From positions 558,001 through 622,000 of the forward strand of contig NZ_JARHTP010000002.1 in the NCBI RefSeq assembly GCF_029223485.1: a stretch of DNA of 64,000 nucleotides, read 5' to 3'. Made by a program: the position numbers and the translations under genes. A model generated the notes under the pieces. The model ran no database searches, was not told where the DNA came from, and saw only the letters and a list, made by a program, of their open reading frames with translations. This DNA comes from Streptomyces coacervatus. GTDB taxonomy: Bacteria > Actinomycetota > Actinomycetes > Streptomycetales > Streptomycetaceae. Of this stretch, positions 43,320 through 51,924 are shown piece by piece. Positions within the stretch are counted from its first letter, which is position 1. The number at the start of each line of letters is the position of its first letter.

Positions 43320-44414
43320 TCACTGTAACCGCCAGCCCCGCCCCCGGAGCGTCTCCCCCAGAGCGGCGGAACCGCCCTGGGACACACTCACTCTCACCAC
43401 ACCTGTCGGCTGGCCGGTCGAATGCTCCAGATGTACGTCCTCTATGTTCACGCCGGCGCGACTGGCATCCATGAACAGCTTGGCCAGTTCTCCGGGTTGA
43501 TCACCGATCAGTACCCCGACCTCTTCGTACCTCGTCGGGCGGGACCCGTGTTTACCAGGGATACGGGCACGTCCCGTCCTCCCTCTCCGCAGCAGGCTCT
43601 CGACGGTGCGTGCGCCGCCGCTGCGCTTGTGCTCGTCCGTCGCGGCCATCGCGCGCAGGCCCGCGACCGCGTGGTCGAGGTCCGCCGCCAGTTCGTCGAG
43701 CAGGTCCGCCACCACTGCGGCGTTGGCGCTCAGAATGTCCACCCACAGCTGTGTCTCGGCGGCTGCGATCCGTGTGACGTCACGGATGCCCGGCCCGGCC
43801 AGCCGGACGGCCCGTTCGTCGGCGTGCTCCAACCGCATCGCCACCAGGCTCGCCACGAGATGGGGCATGTGCGACACGAGCCCCACCGCCCTGTCGTGCA
43901 CGCCGGCCTCGATCACGGTCGGCACGGCATTGCACAACGCGACGAGTTCGAGCGCCATGTTGAGCGTGTCCGTGTCCGTGTCAGCGGTCGGGGTGAGCGC
44001 CCAGACACGTCCTTCGAAAAGATCCGCCCGCGCTGCCAGCGGGCCCGCGCGTTCCGCTCCGGCCATCGGATGGCCGCCGATGTAACGCCGGGTGTCGCAG
44101 TCGAGGGCGATGATGTCGTGCAGCGGCCCTCCTTTCACGCTGGCGACGTCGGTGTAGTGCCGCGCCGTCCCCTCTTTCTGGGCATCGGCCAGCACGGGTC
44201 CGACCAACCCCGGCGGGACGGCCACGATCGCCAGATCCACCGTGCCCGCCGGCTGCGCCATGGTTCCGGCGCCCAGGGCCGCCGCGGTGCGCACAGCGGC
44301 CGGGTCGCTGTCCCGGAGGTACACCTCCACGTCTCGCGCGCTGAGCGCCAGCGCCACAGATGTGCCGATCAGCCCTGTGCCGATCACAACGGCCGTGTGC
44401 ATAACGGGCGACAT
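43320..44414 (-). CDS. Prephenate dehydrogenase with C-terminal ACT domain
   Basis: 364 aa. An NAD-binding fold begins at once (VVIGTGLIGTSVALAL, residues 8-23), the TyrA catalytic region includes GGHPMAGAERAG near 115-126, and a C-terminal ACT-like domain starts near 290 (YEEVGVLIGDQPGELAKLF). It makes 4-hydroxyphenylpyruvate from prephenate, the substrate of HmaS; a dedicated copy is standard in Hpg-using clusters. Start ATG 44414 follows GGA; ATG 44402, directly before the nucleotide-binding strand, is also possible. The gene lies about 70 bp after the flavin reductase in the mbtH operon. Feedback control by tyrosine through the ACT domain is possible but unproven. Confidence 0.93.
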   Translation of the reverse strand: MSPVMHTAVVIGTGLIGTSVALALSARDVEVYLRDSDPAAVRTAAALGAGTMAQPAGTVDLAIVAVPPGLVGPVLADAQKEGTARHYTDVASVKGGPLHDIIALDCDTRRYIGGHPMAGAERAGPLAARADLFEGRVWALTPTADTDTDTLNMALELVALCNAVPTVIEAGVHDRAVGLVSHMPHLVASLVAMRLEHADERAVRLAGPGIRDVTRIAAAETQLWVDILSANAAVVADLLDELAADLDHAVAGLRAMAATDEHKRSGGARTVESLLRRGRTGRARIPGKHGSRPTRYEEVGVLIGDQPGELAKLFMDASRAGVNIEDVHLEHSTGQPTGVVRVSVSQGGSAALGETLRGRGWRLQ

Positions 44415-44483
44415 CCATTCCGTGAGGGCGCCTGGCGGACGGTGCAGAGGCACACCAGGGACGAGCAGGCACCCGGCGTTCGG

Positions 44484-44981
44484 TCATCGACGTGCTGCCG
44501 GCGCCGTCTGCGACCACTCGTTGTAGCGCCGGAAGCCGTACAGCAGGGCACTTTCCCGCCGGAAGCGCTCGACGGAGCGCACCGCCCCGACGACGATCAC
44601 ATGGTCCCCGGCAGGATGGGCACGGTCGACGGTGCACTCCGCGATGGCGTGTGCCGCGTCGACGAGGGCCGGACTGCGTGTGTGGCGGGACGGCCGCCAC
44701 GTCACCCGGTCGAACCGGTCCGGCGCCCCCGAGGCGAACAGCGCGGCCACCCACTCCGCCTCACCGTGCAGCAGATTCACCGCGAATGCACCGCTGTCGA
44801 CGACCGCCCGCAGAGTCGGGCTCTCGGTACGAAGGCAGATGAGCAGGGACGGCGGATTCACGCTGAGGCTGCAGAGTGCGGAACACGTCATGCCACAGGG
44901 CGACATACCGCGTTCCTGGGCCGTGACCACTGATACACCCGTCGGGAACGACGACATCATGTCGCGAAAGTCACTGTCCAT
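44484..44981 (-). CDS. Flavin reductase for the halogenase
   Basis: 165 aa NAD(P)H:flavin oxidoreductase of the HpaC/PrnF-like family (FMN-binding split barrel). Landmarks: FPTGVSVVTAQ near residues 12-22, CSALCSLSVNPPSLLICL near 34-51, SGAFAVNLL near 63-71 and GDHVIVVGAV near 124-133. It starts 11 bp inside the halogenase gene, so it is translationally coupled and should be its FADH2 supplier. Many clusters rely on a host reductase, so a dedicated one supports an active halogenation step. Confidence 0.9.
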   Translation of the reverse strand: MDSDFRDMMSSFPTGVSVVTAQERGMSPCGMTCSALCSLSVNPPSLLICLRTESPTLRAVVDSGAFAVNLLHGEAEWVAALFASGAPDRFDRVTWRPSRHTRSPALVDAAHAIAECTVDRAHPAGDHVIVVGAVRSVERFRRESALLYGFRRYNEWSQTAPAARR

Positions 44982-46557
44982 CTCTCATCTTCTTGAAGTA
45001 CTCGTTTTGCGTCGGCAGTTTCTGCACCAGCGTGCGAGCCTTGTCCCGGATCGACTGGAATTCGGCCAGCGCAGCCTTCTCGTCGACCAGGTCGAGAGCA
45101 GGCGAGGGCTTGACCTTGATTCCGCCCGTGCCGAGCAGGATGCAGTTGTACGAGTAGGGCGGCAGACCGTGATAGCGCGGGTACACCGTGCCGCTGTCCG
45201 GAACCTTGCTCTCCCACAGTTCGAGGCGTTCGGCCAGCGTGTCGGGGACGACCCTGGTGTTGGTGTCCCGCCAGTACTGGTTGTCCTGCCGCTTCGCCCC
45301 GCGGTAGTGCAGGACGAGGAACTCCCGCACCCCGTCCATGACGTTCATGACCGCGTTGTTGTACTGCTCGCGCAGCGAGGAGTCCCAGTCCGCCGCGGGG
45401 TAGTACTTGACGAGCTGCTCGATCGCGTAGTGGATGAAGAAGATTCCGGTCGACTCGAGCGGTTCGACGAAGCCGCTGGAGAGTCCGATGGCCACGCAGT
45501 TGTTCACCCAGGACCGTCGGCTGCGTCCGATCCGCATCCTGATGTGGTTGGCGGTCGCGTCGTCCGCTGCGGGGCCCACAAACTCACGGAGAGTGCGCTC
45601 GGCGTCTTCCGGCTCGAGGTACTCGCTTGAGTAGACGTACCCGGTGCCTATTCGGCTGATCAGCGGAATGGTCCAGATCCATCCGGCGTCCTGGGCCGTG
45701 GCCGTGGTGCAGGGCCGGATCGGTTCCTTGTCCATGTCGAGCGGTACTTGCAGCGCGACCGCGCTGTCGTTGGGCAGGGTGTCCTGGTAGGACTCGAACG
45801 GCTCGCCCAGCGCCTTGTTGAGCAGCAGCGCCCGGAACCCGGTGCAGTCGATGAAGAGGTCGCCGCCGAGCCGGCCGTGCTCGGCGGTCTCGACGTGCGA
45901 CACCCAGCCACGTTCGTCGAGCCCGACGTCCAGCACATTGTCGACCACGTGCCTGACACCGCGGAGCGTGGCGTACTTCGTCAGATACTTGGCCAGCAGG
46001 TGCGCCTCGAAGTGGTACGCGTACGGAAACTGCGCGCCTTGATACTCGGCGATCGTGGACGGGTTTTCCTCCTGCTCCACGAATTCCTGCTCCAGCAGCC
46101 CGCCGTTGAGATACCGCGGGCTGCGCCCGGCGTCGCACAGCGAGGCCATGACGAAGCAGTCGACGTCGAAGCGACTGGTTGTGGGATAGCGCAGCCACCA
46201 GTCGGTGAGGGGAAATCCCTTGACCGACTGCAGCTGCTCGAACGGGTGGTAGAAATGGTGACCCGGCTCGCGCCAGTTCTCGAATCGGACGGCCAGCTTG
46301 TACGTGGCGTTGCACGCAGGCATCCAGTCGCGTTCGGCCAGGCCGAGGAACTCGAAGAAATGCCTGATATCGCTGAACGTGGCTTCTCCCACGCCGATCG
46401 TGCCGACGTCTGCGGATTCCACCAACGTGATCTTCACCCGGTCACCGAAAGCGGCGGTCAGGTACGCAGCCGTCATCCAACCCGCCGTACCACCACCGAC
46501 GATGACGATATTCTCCACTGCGGTTGTGCCACCCTGCCCACTTGAAGCAGACATCAT
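44971..46557 (-). CDS. FAD-dependent tryptophan halogenase
   Basis: 528 aa. The FAD-binding GGGTAGW is near residue 22, the halogenase signature WIWTIP near 270, and a Lys in the GIGVGEATF-to-KLAVRF region fits the catalytic lysine that carries chloramine. The C-terminal stretch PPYSYNCILLGTGG is of the kind seen in tryptophan 5-/6-halogenases. By memory the sequence is nearer to the 6-halogenases SttH/Th-Hal and to PyrH than to the 7-halogenase PrnA, so 5- or 6-chloro-Trp is expected, 6 more likely. Start: two adjacent ATGs at 46557/46554 after GGGGA. Genes on either side are mbtH (45 bp upstream) and the flavin reductase. A carrier-bound pyrrole halogenase (PltA type) is the alternative, but the WxWxIP form and length favour free Trp. 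Confidence 0.93.
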   Translation of the reverse strand: MMSASSGQGGTTAVENIVIVGGGTAGWMTAAYLTAAFGDRVKITLVESADVGTIGVGEATFSDIRHFFEFLGLAERDWMPACNATYKLAVRFENWREPGHHFYHPFEQLQSVKGFPLTDWWLRYPTTSRFDVDCFVMASLCDAGRSPRYLNGGLLEQEFVEQEENPSTIAEYQGAQFPYAYHFEAHLLAKYLTKYATLRGVRHVVDNVLDVGLDERGWVSHVETAEHGRLGGDLFIDCTGFRALLLNKALGEPFESYQDTLPNDSAVALQVPLDMDKEPIRPCTTATAQDAGWIWTIPLISRIGTGYVYSSEYLEPEDAERTLREFVGPAADDATANHIRMRIGRSRRSWVNNCVAIGLSSGFVEPLESTGIFFIHYAIEQLVKYYPAADWDSSLREQYNNAVMNVMDGVREFLVLHYRGAKRQDNQYWRDTNTRVVPDTLAERLELWESKVPDSGTVYPRYHGLPPYSYNCILLGTGGIKVKPSPALDLVDEKAALAEFQSIRDKARTLVQKLPTQNEYFKKMRDGQ

Positions 46558-46602
46558 CGCTTCCCCACTCCAATCCACAGACACCGGCAGGTCGGGGCGC
46601 AC

Positions 46603-46818
46603 TCAGGTCCGATTCTGCTCCATGGCACGAATCAGGCTCTTCGGCCGCAGGTCGGTCCAGTTCGTCTCGATGTAGTCGAGGCATTCCTGGCGCCCTGCCT
46701 CGCCGAATACGGTTTCCCATCCCTCGGGCACATCGGCGAAGACCGGCCAGAGCGAGTGCTGACCCTCATCATTGACAAGGACCAGATAGTTGCTGTCGGG
46801 ATCTTCGAACGGGTTCAT
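46603..46818 (-). CDS. MbtH-like protein
   Basis: 71 aa NRPS accessory protein that binds adenylation domains and supports their folding and activity. The family pattern is clear: NPFED at the N-terminus, [14 protein letters not shown] near residues 13-26, and the paired tryptophans in VPEGW and [11 protein letters not shown]. The ATG follows GGAAAGGA. It opens the operon mbtH, halogenase, flavin reductase, prephenate dehydrogenase, and a StrR-type operator lies about 200 bp upstream. As the only MbtH protein seen, it should serve all three NRPS subunits; Asp, Ser and beta-hydroxy or aryl-glycine domains often depend on such proteins. Confidence 0.95.
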   Translation of the reverse strand: MNPFEDPDSNYLVLVNDEGQHSLWPVFADVPEGWETVFGEAGRQECLDYIETNWTDLRPKSLIRAMEQNRT

Positions 46819-47372
46819 GGCCTGTAGTCCTTTCCAGGATTGAGCACCCAGACCTGCCGAAGCATCGCAACTTCTCACTGGAACTGTCCAACAAGGCCGC
46901 TCTTCGCGATAAATCGTCGAGCAGGGAGGGCCGTTAACGCATTCGCTTCGGGTTCGGATCCGATGTGCCGGCCGGCACTCTCAAGACAGAGCGCACCTCT
47001 GCGGGCCGGTGCCGTTCAACCGGCGCAGCGCAGCAGTTGAACGGCAGGACGGCAGTTGTTGCGTCGCAAGGCCGTCGTATCGGCCGACGGTTGGGGGGTG
47101 GTCAGTCGCGCCGGATACCGGCTCCCCGGGCATGCGGACACGAACTGCCAGGCGTGCTCCTGGAAATCGACGCGACCCCGGTCACCTGCCACTCCGAGAA
47201 GGAACGCGCGGCTCTCAACCACAGCCTCTGCCGGCAAACGCCCCCGACAGTTTCGCGGGCCGCCGACATTGCGGTCAACCGGCCGGTGCACCAGATGCTG
47301 GAGCGGCCATGTCCTCAGCAAAGATCCCTGCCGGGCTTCGCTGTTGGGGGTGTCGGTCGGCGTGGCGGCCGG
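46819..47372. other. Non-coding region between mbtH and the deacetylase remnant
   Basis: 554 bp without a convincing gene. It contains StrR-type operator 3 and presumably the mbtH promoter. The part from 47050 to 47372 shows no recognisable feature and probably holds the cluster boundary. Confidence 0.5.
47014..47042. promoter_or_regulatory. StrR-type operator 3
   Basis: GTTCAACCG-N11-CAGTTGAAC, both arms identical to operator 1. Symmetry extends outward to a perfect 10-bp repeat (GCCGTTCAAC / GTTGAACGGC). It lies 196 bp before mbtH and is the last cluster signal before the right-hand flank. Confidence 0.8.
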
Positions 47373-47843
47373 TCAGAGAGTGGCGCGCAGATGGCTGACG
47401 GTGACGAAGTGGAATCCGCGGGCGGTCAGCGTGCGCGGGATCTGCGGGACGGCCGCGACCGAGGTCGGGTGGATGTCGTGCATGAGGACGACGTCGTTGC
47501 GCTTCGCCTTGTCGATGACGGTCTGGGCGAAAAGGGTGGGCGCCTCGCCGGTGGCGGCCTTGATTGCGGCGGTGGTGCGGGCCGGCGCGGCCGGTCCGTC
47601 GTCGAAGGTCAGCGCGATGCACCGCACCCGTTTACAGTCGGTGTCGTCGTCGCCGGAGGCGGTGTGGGTGGGGACGACCGGCGTGGGGATCTGCGTCGCG
47701 CCCAGGTCGAGCGAGCCGCCGGGCGTCACGGTCTGCTGCTGGACGCGCTTGCCGAACGCGGACAGCCACAGGCCGACCGTCTTCTTGGCGAGGGTCACCA
47801 GGTAGGTCCCGACAATCCGGCCCAGCTGTGAGACGCCCCACAA
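47373..47843 (-). pseudogene. Polysaccharide deacetylase remnant
   Basis: About 156 codons with pieces of a NodB-family deacetylase. The N-terminal membrane anchor region is present; the metal-site start ALTFDDGP appears near residue 78, then the sequence jumps to the C-terminal NDVVLMHDIHPTSVAAVPQI and FHFVTVSHL. The roughly 100-residue middle with the HxxxH zinc ligands is missing, and the only start is a TTG without a ribosome site. This looks like an internal deletion of a once complete gene. It sits between the cluster and metE, where decay at an insertion border is plausible. Confidence 0.75.
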
Positions 47844-47987
47844 GACGCTCGGTGCGTGCCATGGGTGCTGGCATCGGTGGTGGCTTGCCGGTCGCCTGCC
47901 AGCGCCTCACACGGCAGCGTGGCCCGTGGCCCACAACGTCCGAATATCACGCGGAACCCCGCGCCCTGCCGCCTGTTCCCATAAGCT

Positions 47988-48210
47988 GACCGGTGCAGCT
48001 GGTTCGCCCCGTCCGCCAGGCGGGATGCGTCGCAAGAGGGAACCCGGTGGAAATCCGGGACTGCCCCGCAGCGGTGAGCGGGAACGACCGCCGTCATACG
48101 CACTGGACCCGACGATCAGGGTCCGGGAAGCGACGGCCAGTAGGTGTCCTCCGGTCAGGAGGGTGTGCCCGCGAGTCCGAAGACCTGCCAACTGCCCGCG
48201 TGCGGACGAC
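47988..48210 (+). promoter_or_regulatory. Cobalamin (B12) riboswitch of metE
   Basis: Conserved B12-riboswitch blocks occur in order: GGTGCAG, AAGAGGGAA, CGGTGGAAATCCGGGACTG, CCCCGCAGCGGTGAGCGGG, the CACTGG / GGGAAG / GGCCAGTAGG arms, and GCGAGTCCGAAGACCTGCC (the B12 box). When B12 is plentiful it should shut off metE, letting the B12-dependent MetH take over, as established in Streptomyces and mycobacteria. A strong hairpin lies between it and the gene. Confidence 0.93.
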
Positions 48211-48256
48211 TCGTGCGCGGACATCCCGGTGACCTCGAGGGCGGGTCGGCGTACAC

Positions 48257-48294
48257 ATCGGACGGGTGGTCGCGTACGACCTCTCCCGTCCGAT
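48257..48294 (+). terminator. Hairpin in the riboswitch expression platform
   Basis: ATCGGACGGG-N18-CCCGTCCGAT, a perfect 10-bp stem about 65 bases before the metE start. It may act as the terminator or the sequestering structure controlled by the riboswitch. No U-run follows, as is common in Streptomyces. Confidence 0.5.
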
Positions 48295-48360
48295 CCGTCA
48301 CCCTTCGCGCTCTCGTCCCGTCCCGGGATCTCAGGGATTCATCTCGCGAAGGAGATCTCC

Positions 48361-50673
48361 GTGACCACCAGGACCGCGGCAGCACGGGCGACCGTGTACG
48401 GCTACCCGCGCCAGGGCCCGAACCGTGATCTGAAGAAGGCGATCGAGGCCTACTGGAAGGGCCGCGTCAGCGCCGCCGCCCTCCGCACCACCGCCGCCGA
48501 ACTGCGCCACGCCAACTGGAAGCAGCTCGCCGAGGCCGGCATCCACGAAGTGCCCAGCGGCGACTTCTCGTTCTACGACCATGTCCTCGACACCACCGTC
48601 ATGGTCGGCGCGATCCCCGCGCGCCACCGTGACGCAGTCGAAGCGGACGCCCTGGACGGCTACTTCGCCATGGCGCGCGGTACGCAGGACGTGGCGCCGC
48701 TGGAGATGACCAAGTGGTTCGACACCAACTACCACTACCTCGTACCCGAGTTGGGCCCGGACATCGTCTTCACGGCCGACTCGACCAAGCAGGTAGCCGA
48801 GCTGAAGGAGGCGCTCGCCCTGGGCCTGACCGCACGCCCCGTCCTCGTCGGCCCGGTCACCTACCTCCTGCTCGCCAAGCCCGCCCTGGGCGTGCCCGAC
48901 GACTTCGACCCGCTCACCCTCCTCGACCGGCTGCTGCCGGTGTACGCCGAGGTCCTCGCCGACCTGAGCGCGGCGGGCGCGGAATGGGTGCAGCTGGACG
49001 AGCCCGCTCTGGTCCAGGACCGGACCCCGGCCGAGCTCAGTGCGACCGCACGTGCCTACCGCGGCCTCGGCGCCCTCGCCGACCGGCCGAAGCTATTGAT
49101 CGCCTCGTATTTCGGCCGGCTCGGCGACGCGCTGCCGGTGCTGGCCAAGGCCCCCGTCGACGGTCTCGCCCTGGACTTCACGGAGGCAGCGGCCGCCAAC
49201 CTGGACGCGCTCGCCGCCGTGGGCGGACTGCCCGGCAAACGCCTGGTCGCGGGCGTGGTCAACGGCCGCAATATCTGGGTGAACGACCTGTCGGCCTCCC
49301 TCGCAACGCTCGGCACCCTGCTGGGACTGGCCGACCGCGTCGACGTGGCCGCCTCCTGCTCCCTGCTCCATGTGCCCCTCGACTCCACCGCCGAGCGCGA
49401 CATCGAACCGCAGATCCTGCGCTGGCTCGCCTTCGCCCGGCAGAAGACGGCCGAGATCGTCACCCTCGCCAAGGGACTGGCCCAGGGCACCGACACCATC
49501 AGTGCCGAACTCTCCGCCAACCGCGCCGACCTGGCTTCCCGCGCGAGCTCTCCGATCACGCACGACCGCGCCGTGCGCGCCCGCGCCGCCGCCGTGACAC
49601 AGGCCGATGCCTGCCGCTCGCAGCCGTACGCCGAACGGGCCACCGCCCAACGCGCCCATCTGCAGCTGCCGTTGCTGCCGACCACCACCATCGGATCCTT
49701 CCCGCAGACCGGCGAACTGCGCACCGCCCGCGCCGACTTGAGGGCGGGACGCATCGACACAGCCCGCTACGAGGAGCGCATCAGGGCCGAGATCCAGGAA
49801 GTGATCGCCTTCCAGGAGAAGGCCGGACTGGATGTCCTGGTGCACGGCGAGGCCGAACGCAGCGACATGGTGCAGTACTTCGCCGAGCAGCTGACGGGCT
49901 ACCTGGCCACGCGGCACGGCTGGGTGCAGTCCTACGGCACCCGTTACGTCCGCCCGCCGATCCTGGCCGGCGACATCTCCCGGCCCGAACCGATGACGGT
50001 GCGCTGGACGACATACGCCCAGTCCCTCACTCCACGCCCGGTCAAGGGCATGCTCACAGGGCCGGTCACCATGCTCGCCTGGTCCTTCGTCCGCAACGAC
50101 CAGCCGCTCGCGGACACCGCCCGGCAGGTCGCCCTCGCCCTGCGGGACGAGGTCGACGACCTGGAGGCGACGGGGGCTTCGGTCATCCAGGTCGATGAAC
50201 CCGCGCTGCGCGAGACACTGCCGCTGCGCGACGCCGACCGGTCCACGTACCTGGCCTGGGCCACCGAGGCGTTCCGGCTCACCACGTCCGCCGTACGACC
50301 GGACACCCAGATCCACACGCACATGTGCTACGCCGAGTTCGGCGACATCGTTCAGGCGATCGACGACCTCGACGCGGACGTCATCAGCCTGGAGGCAGCC
50401 CGCTCCCACATGCAGGTCGCCCGCGAACTCGCGTCCCACGGCTACCCCCGCGAGGCGGGACCGGGCGTGTACGACATCCACTCCCCGCGTGTGCCGAGCA
50501 CAGAGGAGGCCGCCGACCTGCTCCGTACCGGCCTCAAGGCCATCCCCGCCGAGCGGCTGTGGGTCAACCCCGACTGCGGGCTGAAGACCCGCGGCTGGCC
50601 CGAGACCCGCGCCTCTGTGGAGAATCTGGTAGCCGCCGCCCGCACGATCCGTGAGGAACTCTCCACGTCCTGA
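48361..50673 (+). CDS. metE: MetE, cobalamin-independent methionine synthase
   Basis: 770 aa, the usual MetE length. It transfers a methyl group from 5-methyltetrahydropteroyl-triglutamate to homocysteine. The N-terminal domain begins VYGYPRQGPNRDLKKAIE; the catalytic C-terminal barrel has TTIGSFPQT, the zinc ligands in HTHMCYAEF (His and Cys), Glu in VHGEAERSDMV, and the last Cys in VNPDCGLKTRGW. The GTG start follows GAAGGAGA. Expression is controlled by the B12 riboswitch upstream; a strong hairpin follows the gene. It is a core-genome gene and marks the right flank of the peptide cluster. Confidence 0.97.
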   Translation: MTTRTAAARATVYGYPRQGPNRDLKKAIEAYWKGRVSAAALRTTAAELRHANWKQLAEAGIHEVPSGDFSFYDHVLDTTVMVGAIPARHRDAVEADALDGYFAMARGTQDVAPLEMTKWFDTNYHYLVPELGPDIVFTADSTKQVAELKEALALGLTARPVLVGPVTYLLLAKPALGVPDDFDPLTLLDRLLPVYAEVLADLSAAGAEWVQLDEPALVQDRTPAELSATARAYRGLGALADRPKLLIASYFGRLGDALPVLAKAPVDGLALDFTEAAAANLDALAAVGGLPGKRLVAGVVNGRNIWVNDLSASLATLGTLLGLADRVDVAASCSLLHVPLDSTAERDIEPQILRWLAFARQKTAEIVTLAKGLAQGTDTISAELSANRADLASRASSPITHDRAVRARAAAVTQADACRSQPYAERATAQRAHLQLPLLPTTTIGSFPQTGELRTARADLRAGRIDTARYEERIRAEIQEVIAFQEKAGLDVLVHGEAERSDMVQYFAEQLTGYLATRHGWVQSYGTRYVRPPILAGDISRPEPMTVRWTTYAQSLTPRPVKGMLTGPVTMLAWSFVRNDQPLADTARQVALALRDEVDDLEATGASVIQVDEPALRETLPLRDADRSTYLAWATEAFRLTTSAVRPDTQIHTHMCYAEFGDIVQAIDDLDADVISLEAARSHMQVARELASHGYPREAGPGVYDIHSPRVPSTEEAADLLRTGLKAIPAERLWVNPDCGLKTRGWPETRASVENLVAAARTIREELSTS

Positions 50674-50687
50674 CGGCAGGCCCCGTC

Positions 50688-50725
50688 GGCCGGGGGAGGA
50701 AGCACCTTGCCGTCCTCCCCCGGCC
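50688..50725 (+). terminator. Terminator hairpin after metE
   Basis: GGCCGGGGGAGGA-N12-TCCTCCCCCGGCC, a perfect 13-bp GC-rich stem starting 15 bp after the metE stop. The remaining 150 bp to the LysR gene show nothing else. Confidence 0.75.
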
Positions 50726-50883
50726 TGGCATCGAGCATCACCACATGCTCCTGCCGGGACAGGGCGGTTGACGCTGAGGATCATGTTGTTGCGGATCGGT
50801 CACGGCCTGCCCGGCGCCCGGTCTCCGCGTCTCCGTCGCCGGCCATGACAGGCCGAGTTCGACCACTTCACGATGCACACCGC

Positions 50884-51780
50884 TCAGTGATCGGTGGAGA
50901 GCAGCTCTGCCGAGGCGTTCAGCAGCAGGTCGCGCAGTGCCGTGGCAGTGTCCGACGGCTCGGTGGGGGTGAGGACGACCTGGTCGGCGGTGGTGGAAGG
51001 GCCGGTGAGGGGGATGATGCGCAGACCGGGCGGCTGATGGTCGAGTGCGGATTCGACGGTGATGCCGATCCCCGTTCCCGCAGCGACATGAGCGGCGATG
51101 GCGTGCACGCTGTCGGCGGTTCTGATGATGCGCAGATCGGCTCCGCCGATGTGGAAGGCGGCCAGGAGCCGGTCGCAGAGACCGCTGTTGATCTGGTGGG
51201 GCCAGGTGAGCAGGGCGGTCGTGGACAGTTCGGAGGCGGTCAGCTCGGCGTGACCGGCGAGAGGGTGGGCCTCGGGGACCAGCGCCATGAACCGCTCGGT
51301 GGACAGCACCCGCGCCGTCACACCGCTGATGCCGTCGGTCGCCCAGCCGATGCCCAGCCCGATCGTCTCCGCCCGCAGGGCGGGGAGCTGGGCTGTGGTC
51401 GGCATGGCCTCCGGCACGATCGTCACGTCGGGGAAACGCTCGCGCAGTTGCGGCAGGCAGCGCAACAGCAGCTGGTGGCCGGTGTATTCGGCATGGGCGA
51501 CGACGAGGGTGGTGCGGGCCTGGTCGCCGGCGGCCAGGGAGCGTCCGCGCTGCTGGAAGCGGCGCAGCTGGGCCAGGGTGGCGCGGGCGTCGGGCAGCAG
51601 CGCTTCGCCGAGCTCGGTGAGTGACACCTTGCGGCTGGTGCGGTGGAAAAGCCGCCCGCCCAGGGTGTTCTCCAGCCGTCTGACGGCGTCACTGACGGTG
51701 GGCTGTCCCCGGTGCAGGCGCGCGGCGGCGCGGCCGAAGTGAAGCTCTTCCGCGACCGCGACGAATGCTTCCAGTTCCAT
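50884..51780 (-). CDS. LysR-family transcriptional regulator
   Basis: 298 aa from ATG 51780 (GTG 51789 possible). The N-terminal winged HTH reads FGRAAARLHRGQPTVSDAVRRLE at residues 15-37, followed by the effector-binding domain from about residue 90. It is divergent from a flavodoxin-fold reductase gene, with a LysR-type palindrome in the 144-bp gap, so it most likely controls that neighbour and itself. The inducer is unknown, perhaps a quinone or oxidant given the neighbour. Not evidently related to the peptide cluster. Confidence 0.9.
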   Translation of the reverse strand: MELEAFVAVAEELHFGRAAARLHRGQPTVSDAVRRLENTLGGRLFHRTSRKVSLTELGEALLPDARATLAQLRRFQQRGRSLAAGDQARTTLVVAHAEYTGHQLLLRCLPQLRERFPDVTIVPEAMPTTAQLPALRAETIGLGIGWATDGISGVTARVLSTERFMALVPEAHPLAGHAELTASELSTTALLTWPHQINSGLCDRLLAAFHIGGADLRIIRTADSVHAIAAHVAAGTGIGITVESALDHQPPGLRIIPLTGPSTTADQVVLTPTEPSDTATALRDLLLNASAELLSTDH

Positions 51781-51808
51781 CCTGTCCACCGGGCCAGGCT
51801 AACGCGAT

Positions 51809-51827
51809 CGATCGGCGTGACCGATCG
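51809..51827. promoter_or_regulatory. LysR-type operator
   Basis: CGATCGG-CGTGA-CCGATCG, a perfect 7-bp inverted repeat containing the T-N11-A core typical of LysR sites. It lies 29 bp from the LysR start and about 100 bp from the divergent gene. Confidence 0.65.
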
Positions 51828-51924
51828 CTGCGTGCCGAAGTTCGGCGTTGATGCCGTGCCGTACGCAGGTTGTGATGGCTGGGCAAGCAGGGATCACCCC
51901 ACGACGGGAAGCAGTGAAGTACGC

